In this document: positions 57,782 to 64,000 of the stretch, in pieces
Layout of the letters: every line of letters starts with the position of its first letter
How positions within the stretch are numbered: the first letter of the stretch is position 1
Source: Panicum virgatum
Taxonomy: Eukaryota > Streptophyta > Magnoliopsida > Poales > Poaceae
Assembly (NCBI RefSeq): GCF_016808335.1
Contig: NC_053147.1
Span: forward strand, 23,112,913 to 23,176,912
DNA: 64,000 bases
Direction: 5' to 3'
Notes under the pieces: model-generated
What the model saw: only the letters and a program-made list of their open reading frames with translations
What the model was told of the DNA's origin: nothing
Database searches by the model: none
Made by a program: the position numbers and the translations under genes

Positions 57782-58981
57782 TTACTCCCCCGCATTGCTT
57801 CTACGCGCGTGGGTGAGCCACGACTCGGACGGTGGCGACAGCGGCGGCATCTTGACCGACGTCGAGCGCAGCATAGAGGCGGCTGGCTTGCTGCTCCTCC
57901 GGCCCCTGCGGATCCTTGGGCTGTCGCCGTCGTCCGTTCCAGAGCGAGTCAGCCTGCTCAGAGCCTTCCTTGCGTCGGCGCAGTACCTCTTGCTCGTGCC
58001 AAGAAGCGCCATGCCCCATCCGGGATTCGACCACTCATTACCACTGCCGCTCTTCTCGTCGTACCAGTGCGACAGGCCGCCGTCCCGTAGTTTGCGCTCC
58101 TTCTCCAGGACATCGCCGAGCGTGATGCTCCGGCGAGGAGGCGAGGACGCGGTGACAGAGGCGACGTCGGCGCGCGGCGTCCGGGAACGCGCCGGGCTCC
58201 TCTGGAAACCGAGGAGCACCGGCTTGGCGCTCCAGGGGACGAAGAACATGAACCCGCACGCCCTCGGGGTCATCTGCTTGTCTCCTTCCGCGTCCTCGTT
58301 GACGCGCGCCGCCGCCGCGTCCATGCGCTGGCGCGGCGGGGAGTGTTTAGGCTGCTCGCGGGAGAGAGAGCGGCGCCGTATGTGCGCGACGTGCCTGGCT
58401 CCGGCCGCGGCCTCGGCGGCGTCCTTGGCGTGCGTGGACTTGGAGTGGCGCTGGGGCGACCGCCTCGGGTGCTTGTCCGCGGACGTGGTGGCGATGGCGT
58501 TGGCGGCCGGGAGGAAGCGGTCCATGATGAAGCTAGGCGACCGGCGCGACCCCAAGACGCCGTCGATGGCGCTCAGCCGCGCGGAGAGCGCGGCGAGGCG
58601 GTCGGCGGACGAGATCCTGTCCAGCGCGTCGGAGAAGGTGTCGTCGTCACGGTCGCTGCTCGAGTCGGTGCTGTTGCTGTGGTGGTAGGCCCGCGCGCGG
58701 CACGGGCCGCCGCACCGCCCCGGCGGCGGTTTCGGCAGTGGCGGCACCTCACGCTCCTTGCCTCCGCCCGCGCCCGCCGCGCCCTTGGGCACGCCCGGCG
58801 AGCTCTCCCACTTGAACGGCACGTGCCCGCGCCGCGGCGACGCGTCGGCTGCGGCGGACCGCCCGCCGCAGGAGCGGCGCGGCGTCGGGAGCGGCGCCTC
58901 GAGAAGCTGCGCGACGACGTGCCCGCTGCTGCCTTTCCGCCGCCTCCGGTGGTCGGAGCCCCCCGTCACCACGACGTCCAT
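57782..58981 (-). CDS. DUF688 family protein
   Basis: Single-exon gene, 399 aa, of unknown function. The DUF688 hallmarks are present in order: VPFKWESSPGVPK at residues 54-66, the Ser/Asp-rich DDDTFSDALDRISS segment (about 112-125), SPSFIMDRFLPAANAIA (148-164), and a late MFFVPWSAKPVLLGFQR motif. The rest is Arg/Ser/Pro-rich and likely disordered. There is no signal peptide or membrane segment. The start is the first ATG of the only long frame that carries these motifs; the opposite-strand ORFs of about 300 codons here are compositional shadows. It lies tail-to-tail with the MRH1-like gene. From memory, DUF688 genes also neighbour MRH1-type genes in Arabidopsis, which would support an old linkage. 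Confidence 0.85.
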   Translation of the reverse strand: MDVVVTGGSDHRRRRKGSSGHVVAQLLEAPLPTPRRSCGGRSAAADASPRRGHVPFKWESSPGVPKGAAGAGGGKEREVPPLPKPPPGRCGGPCRARAYHHSNSTDSSSDRDDDTFSDALDRISSADRLAALSARLSAIDGVLGSRRSPSFIMDRFLPAANAIATTSADKHPRRSPQRHSKSTHAKDAAEAAAGARHVAHIRRRSLSREQPKHSPPRQRMDAAAARVNEDAEGDKQMTPRACGFMFFVPWSAKPVLLGFQRSPARSRTPRADVASVTASSPPRRSITLGDVLEKERKLRDGGLSHWYDEKSGSGNEWSNPGWGMALLGTSKRYCADARKALSRLTRSGTDDGDSPRIRRGRRSSKPAASMLRSTSVKMPPLSPPSESWLTHARRSNAGE

Positions 58982-59878
58982 GGCGCCGGCTGCTCCCCGT
59001 CAGCAACAGCAACTACTACGGCAGCATTGCATGCGCCACCAACGAGAGAGACATATAAAAGGCAGGCTCTGCGTGGTCTGGTGGATGGAGATCGATGTGC
59101 GCGCGGGCGCGGGCACTGCTGGAGCGAACCGCAAAGGCTAGAGACGACGGTGGTTGGGCGTTGGTTGTTTGGGACTCCATGGATTGAGCTCCCTACTTCT
59201 CGTGAAGGCGTTTATAGGCCTCAATGGAGGTTACCGAAAGGGAGCTGGCGCGCGTTGCTGATTTGCTAGTGTGCAGATCCAGTGCTCCACCACCTCCTGG
59301 CTCCGTGGCTTGTTGATCAGATCCGGAGCCAGGTTAGAAGTTAGTTATTTCCAATTTCCAATCAATTAAAAATTCCAATAAAAATGCTAAAAGTCCGCAC
59401 TCCGCAGTGCTACAAAACTATTCAAATTAAAGATACTCCATGCAACAAAAAGATATTACAATTATTTATAATTTCTTATGGGTCCATATCTAAATTCCCT
59501 TTGGTAAAAGTGTTTGCACCAGAACGACTAATTTTAGAGATTTACTCCTTTTAAGGTGACTTAGATTTTGTATTTCTTTTGTTTTGTTTTTTTGTTTTGT
59601 TTTGTTTTTGTGTCTTGTGTTACAGGTAATTTACGGGAATGCAATATCTAAGTCACCTGATGAAGAGACAAATCCTTAATTTTATGCTTCAACATGCATC
59701 AATACTGGCTCCGCTCTTGGACCCCATTCAAAATTTTAAAACTTCGATTGTGAATAATTTCAAAATATGTGGTTTAGAAACCCCAAAAATCATATTCATG
59801 TTTTATCTTGAAAAATAGCCCCGTAACATCACAAATTTGTTGTGTTTTATAGCTATATTAGAATAGAAATCGTGATCA
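58982..59878. other. Upstream region of the DUF688 gene, with a small MITE
   Basis: GC-rich 5' leader to about 59.28 kb, then AT-rich DNA. A 105-bp inverted-repeat element lies at 59554-59658. Nothing else recognised. Confidence 0.4.
59554..59658. mobile_element. 105-bp inverted-repeat MITE
   Basis: Termini aggtgacttagat (59554-59566) and atctaagtcacct (59646-59658) are perfect inverted repeats of 13 bases around a T-rich (ttttgttttg) centre. No clear target duplication. Confidence 0.6.
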
Positions 59879-60186
59879 GCGAATTGGCTTGTAGTCCAAT
59901 GGTAGGACGGTCCAGTGGGACGCTACCCACCAGGTTCAAATCCTGGTGCTCGCATCTTTTCCTGGGATTTTCCTAGGATTTACCGGTGTTACACGTTAAG
60001 TGGTAAGCGGCGTTCCCGTCGACGACGAGGCGCCAGTGGTGACTTCGGGAATTTTCAGATCTGCCGGTGCTCAGTCCTTCGGAGGTGCTCATAGGGGTAG
60101 GGTTTGCGTACGTGTATTCATAGGGTGTGAGTGTGCGTGCGTGTTGTGGGCGTCTTCGTTGTACTGTGTGATTCTCAAAAAAAAAA
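59879..60186 (+). mobile_element. tRNA-derived SINE, copy 2
   Basis: A perfect 14-bp duplication agaaatcgtgatca flanks it (59865-59878; 60187-60200). The head is tRNA-like, with A box tagtccaatgg (59892-59902) and B box ggttcaaatcc (59933-59943). The body ends in the same gggtttgcgtacgtgtattcat...gtgtgcgtgcgtg segment as copy 1, followed by an A-run at 60178-60187. Confidence 0.9.
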
Positions 60187-60200
60187 AGAAATCGTGATCA

Positions 60201-60830
60201 AATATAAGATATTGACTGGAGAGAGTATAATTTCGATTGCTCTAACCTGTAACTGCTGAGAGCTGAGCTTGTGAATGAGAATTTGCGCTTGCTGAAGATC
60301 GATGGTGTGGCTGCAGAGCCGCAGTTGCTCCAGTCTCCAGGTGCTTAGACGAGCAGATCCAGGCATGCAGCACAGGACATTGGCAGTACAGGTACTGAAT
60401 CAGCGGCAGCAAATTTTAGGTGATGATTTACGCGGGGAGGAGCGTTTTAAATGCTGCTGCTTGTGCTACTACAGTGCCGGGAACACTTTTTTTTCGTGAC
60501 CACCTTTCTACTGAGAGGATTCAGAGTTTTCCGGTATTTTTACGGTGCTGACTTGATGGGATTGACTAGAGTTAGAGTTTGTAATACATCATGTACGTGC
60601 AAATTCTCATACGTGCAAATTCTCAGAACAACGTACTGACTACTACTAACATGATCTGACTAGTAATTGAGAGTGTTTTTTTCTTCTTCTATTTGTACTG
60701 GGATTTCCTCGAGCACGTAGACACATACGTACAGCAGTGCTTATTTTTATTATGCTGGTGCTTCTGTGTAAACTTGAATTTTGGCACAAAAATGTGGCAA
60801 GGGAAACGAGAAACAAAAATGTTCTCCTTT
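60201..60830. other. Spacer upstream of SAM50
   Basis: About 630 bases between the SINE and the SAM50 promoter. No repeat or gene recognised; the phrase tacgtgcaaattctca occurs twice near 60595-60625. Confidence 0.35.
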
Positions 60831-60842
60831 CCTTGTTTTAAG

Positions 60843-60908
60843 TGGGCCGCGATCTCCCTAGAAACGGCCCGTTCAGTGCCAATGCAGCCCGCTAAAGCCC
60901 AAGGCCCA
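60843..60908 (+). promoter_or_regulatory. Site II element cluster, SAM50 promoter
   Basis: TGGGCC at 60843-60848, AGCCCA at 60896-60901 and GGCCCA at 60903-60908, all 100-170 bases before the ATG. Site II clusters are typical of plant genes for mitochondrial biogenesis and ribosomes, which fits SAM50. A telobox-like AAACCCTAA lies just inside the first exon (61042-61050). Confidence 0.55.
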
Positions 60909-61009
60909 TCCTTTAACCGCAGCTCACTCGGCTCATCCGCCACGGGGACGCACGTCTTGCTAAACACGAAGAAGCGCCGCTCTCCCCTAGCTTCCCCCAA
61001 ACCCCAACC

Positions 61010-63988
61010 ATGGCAGCCGCCGCCGACCGCGCCGCCGACCAAAACCCTAAGCCTAGGGACGCCGAGACCCACGTGCCCGCCGCCGAAACCGAGCCTGAGT
61101 TCGCGGAGGGGTACGAAGAGGATGGAGAGGAGGAGTACGAAGAGGATGGGGAGGAGTACGAGGACGACGAGGAGGAGCTGGACGGGCCCGCGGCCGCGGC
61201 GGCGGAGCGGGAGCGGGTGCAGTCCGTGTTTAAGCGGCTCTCGTCGGACCCCGTGGCCATTCGCGTCCACGACGTGGTCATCAAGGGCAACACCAAGACG
61301 CGGGACGAGCTCATCGAGGCGGAGGTCGCCGACCTGCTCCGCGCCGCGCCCACCGTGCAGGAACTGCTCCGCGCCGCCAGCGTCGCCACCTCGCGGCTGC
61401 ACAGGCTCGACGTCTTCGATGCCGTCAAGATCACGCTCGACGCGGGGCCGCCCGAGCTGCCCGGCACCACCAACGTCGTAATCGAGGTCGTCGAGGCCGC
61501 CAATCCCCTCACCGGTAGCGCCGGCGTCTACTCGAAGCCCGAGGTAAGCTCCCTCCCTCCCTCCTTGGCTCGATTGTATAGAAAACGGCATTGGATGGTC
61601 AAACTGAGTGTGGCTTGAGGTATGAGGTAATGGTTACCGAGACCGTGATGTCCGATGGGGATCTACCTACATTCCTACTCGTCCATTCTAAGGAAAGCTT
61701 TTGAGATCCTGTCTTTATGTAACTATATGAACCTGAAGAACACGGGTTCTCAGTTAGCATATCCTTAGCACAGTAATGAATAAGGTCAGGCTTCCAAGCA
61801 TTCCTTATGATCAGTTATTTGTTTTTCTCATGAGAGGACCGAAGTCTCAAGCCTCCAAAAGGCCATCCTATTTGAGTATATAAATAAGTCTCTCAATACA
61901 TAAATTTTGTAACAGGTGCGGGCCTATAGTTTGACCAATCTCTTGATAATGGAGGTTGGAGGCTCATTACTTCATTTGCTTTGCCGATAAAAACACTGGC
62001 ATGCTTAGGGTTTGCAGCATATGTTTTTTTAATGTATTGCTGGCACCAGATTTTTACATACTCCAAGTCCCGTTAACATTTTTTTCTCTTTCCTTGTGCT
62101 AACTCTTTCACTGGATATACCTTATGTGAATACCAGACAACAGGGAATTATTGAAACATTGGAGGAGTTTCTTTTCTTCAGTACCAAGTTCACTTTTTAA
62201 TTTACTTTCATCTGTTTCTTTTTACTCAGCTCTATAAACAATATACTGCACAAAAGTAGAGTTACGAGTTATTGATACTTATTTCACAATGTGTTCTCAG
62301 ATATACTTATGGTAGTTTCCAAATTGTTCTACAACATGCAGCAGTTGTCTGTTAATAGTTGAGCTTAAGTTATTATATGAAATGGTTGTTAGTTGTTAGA
62401 ATTACGTAGAGCATGTTTATTTGTTTGTTGGGAACTTAAGCTTTCAGACTGATGCTTGCTAGAGTTGAATGTCAAAGTCATCCTAATCCAATCCCAATCC
62501 CAACATATTAGCCCAAATAAGGCAGTATAAAAGACACTGGCACAGAGGATATTGTCTGGTCGAGATGGAAACTTGTCTGTCGAGTCAAATTTGTCTTGTC
62601 AGAATACAGCATAGAATTGTTGGTGTTGAATATCAGTTTATTTGATGTATATATATAACTGTGACACTGTGTTTTATTCATTTCCCCTTTGTCACATCCT
62701 TAACATGCTCTATACACCTTTTTGGTTTTATGGAAAACACTAGGACAGGACCTACTGCTTGTATTGATTATATGTTTAAAAATAGGTCCTAGGAAAGGAA
62801 AAGTAAAGAGAAGTAAGATGAAATGTGTTTACAGAAAATTGTCTAGGAGCAGCTAATGAGACTGTTGGCATTGCTCTTTGGGTAACCAAGGAAAATTATA
62901 TCATGAAACTTCTTTCCTGGTCTTCCATATTGGCATGTACTAGATTGAAAACCGTATTGTTCCTTGTGAGCCATAATCTTCTTGCTCCCAAGAAAATAAT
63001 CTCCATGTAGTCAGATGTATTTAAGTTTATGTCATGTCATGCTTCAATGTGTATGAAATTTGTCTATAAACATTTTCGCAGAAGCCATGTAAAAGATATA
63101 ATTGCTGAGCGGCTTCAATGAAGTAGACTATTGGGATGGATTTCTTTTGTCAGGAATAAGCCATTTATCCTCATATTTTGGAATATCGTTAACTTTTTTT
63201 TTGAGAAATAACTTTCTTTTCCAGGTTGTTAACTATTATCCTGTGCCTAACACAAAAACTTAGTATAATGGAAGTATTTTTACTATTTTTCCTCTCCAAT
63301 ATTTTTTGGCAACTATACTGGTGAAAATGCCTATTGAGCTTGTATTGTGAACATTGTATGAGCAGGAAATGTGGATTAAATAAAATAAGAAAAACATGTG
63401 CATTACCGCATTTGATAACTGTGTTGTGCATTCCAACAAATCCTGCGACCTAATTAAAGATGTTTACACAATTGATGCATGACCCAATACTCGCTACTGT
63501 TGTAGGCAAGATCTTGGTCGTTGGAAGGGTCACTTAAGTTGAAGAATTTGTTCGGCTATGGTGACATCTGGGATGCATCAGGTTCATATGGTTGGGACCA
63601 AACTACAGAGGTTGGAGTTGGAGTCTACCTACCAAGGTTTAAATCTGTACCAACACCATTGATGGCCCGGGCATCTTTGTCATCACAAGATTGGCTGAAG
63701 TTTTCATCATACAAGGAGCGTCTACTTGGCCTTTCATTCGGTTTGCTTTCGACAATGAACCATGACTTGTCTTACAACCTTACATGGCGTGCCTTAACTG
63801 ATCCTTCGCGCGCTTCATCAAAGGCCATAAGGAGGCAGTTAGGGCATAACCTTCTTTCTGCACTGAAGTACACATACAAGATCGATCAGAGGGATTCACT
63901 TCTCAGGCCAACAAAAGGATACGCATTTCAGTCAACTTCTCAAGTTGGTGGTCTATGGGATAACAAGGGCTTGAAATTTTTTCGGCAG
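61010..63988 (+). CDS. SAM50: SAM50, mitochondrial outer-membrane Omp85 protein (partial)
   Basis: Core of the sorting and assembly machinery that inserts beta-barrel proteins into the mitochondrial outer membrane. Exon 1, 61010-61543 (178 codons), and exon 2, 63506-63988 (161 codons), are in phase; the rest lies beyond the window. An acidic N-terminus (residues 30-58, repeated EEDGEEYEE) precedes a single POTRA domain (about 83-163: IRVHDVVIKGNTKT, VQELLRAAS, RLDVFDAVKITLDAGPPELPGTTNVVIEV). The barrel begins in exon 2 (LKNLFGYGDIWDASGSYGWD, YNLTWRALTDPSR, DSLLRPTKGYAFQ). One POTRA and no transit peptide fit plant SAM50 (At5g05520-like) rather than plastid Toc75/OEP80. The donor at 63989 (CAG|GTTATT) is my guess for the exon end. 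Intron 1 is 1962 bases with no recognised insertion. Confidence 0.9.
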
Positions 63989-64000
63989 GTTATTCCTTGT

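Noticed and set aside
57756..59269. Plus-strand ORFs of 310 and 308 codons over the DUF688 gene
   Set aside because: Low-complexity opposite-strand shadows; family motifs are in the minus frame only.
59886..59955. tRNA-like sequence with A and B boxes
   Set aside because: The stems do not form a full cloverleaf, and it is the head of a SINE with target duplications and an A-run; it is not a tRNA gene.
60689..61591. 300-codon minus ORF over SAM50 exon 1
   Set aside because: Antisense shadow of the GC-rich first exon; Gly/Arg/Leu-rich with no domain.
1..64000. CRISPR array, bacterial operon, prophage or riboswitch
   Set aside because: The repeats are dispersed transposons or simple tandems without spacer structure, and all genes are intron-type plant genes.

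Overview
The window is nuclear DNA of a grass, most likely a panicoid. I infer this from GC-rich first exons with GT-AG introns, a single-exon ALOG gene of the rice G1L type, a grass-style cysteine-rich defensin-like gene, and the transposon types present (RTE LINEs, tRNA-derived SINEs, Helitrons, Stowaway, Harbinger, hAT and Mutator MITEs, solo LTRs). No species can be fixed by eye.

Protein genes, left to right. POP4/Rpp29, an RNase P/MRP protein subunit (5146-9088, +, 8 coding exons, 321 aa), carries an RTE-type LINE in intron 4. A Golgi-type putative methyltransferase of the PMT23 group (9952-14681, +, 8 exons, 666 aa) carries a solo LTR with a nested hAT MITE in intron 2. An ALOG/G1-like regulator resembling rice G1L6/TH1 (21462-22211, -, 249 aa) follows. 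A two-exon defensin-like gene (49063-49423, -) has a decayed tandem copy (51692-52017, -), the two now separated by a 1.8 kb retroposon. An LRR receptor-like pseudokinase of the MRH1/MDIS group (53649-57358, +, 8 exons, 589 aa) lies tail-to-tail with a DUF688 gene (57782-58981, -, 399 aa). The first two exons of SAM50, the mitochondrial outer-membrane Omp85 protein, run off the right edge (61010-63988, +). There is one intact tRNA-Gly(UCC) at 47328-47399. All exon joins were chosen by GT/AG sites, phase and family similarity; summed CDS lengths are multiples of three.

Between the gene islands lie transposons. 1-2.6 kb: a Mutator-like element with a broken transposase, a captured MYB/SANT-like fragment and hairpin-rich ends. 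22.7-36.5 kb: AT-rich sequence with a 656-bp tandem duplication and a family of Helitrons, one carrying a Mutator-type MITE and another carrying a second Helitron inserted exactly between A and T. 36.8-44.8 kb: two minus-oriented solo LTRs (one with a nested hAT) and a Harbinger-like element. 45.1 and 59.9 kb: two SINEs of one family with clear target-site duplications.

The genes are ordinary housekeeping and developmental genes with no sign of a multi-gene operon or defence island. The best leads are the pseudokinase-DUF688 pair (possibly an old conserved neighbourhood), the decaying defensin-like duplicate, the element-nesting records, a perfect 29-bp-arm hairpin and the repeated CTGTCGCCC/GGGCGACAG hairpin modules.
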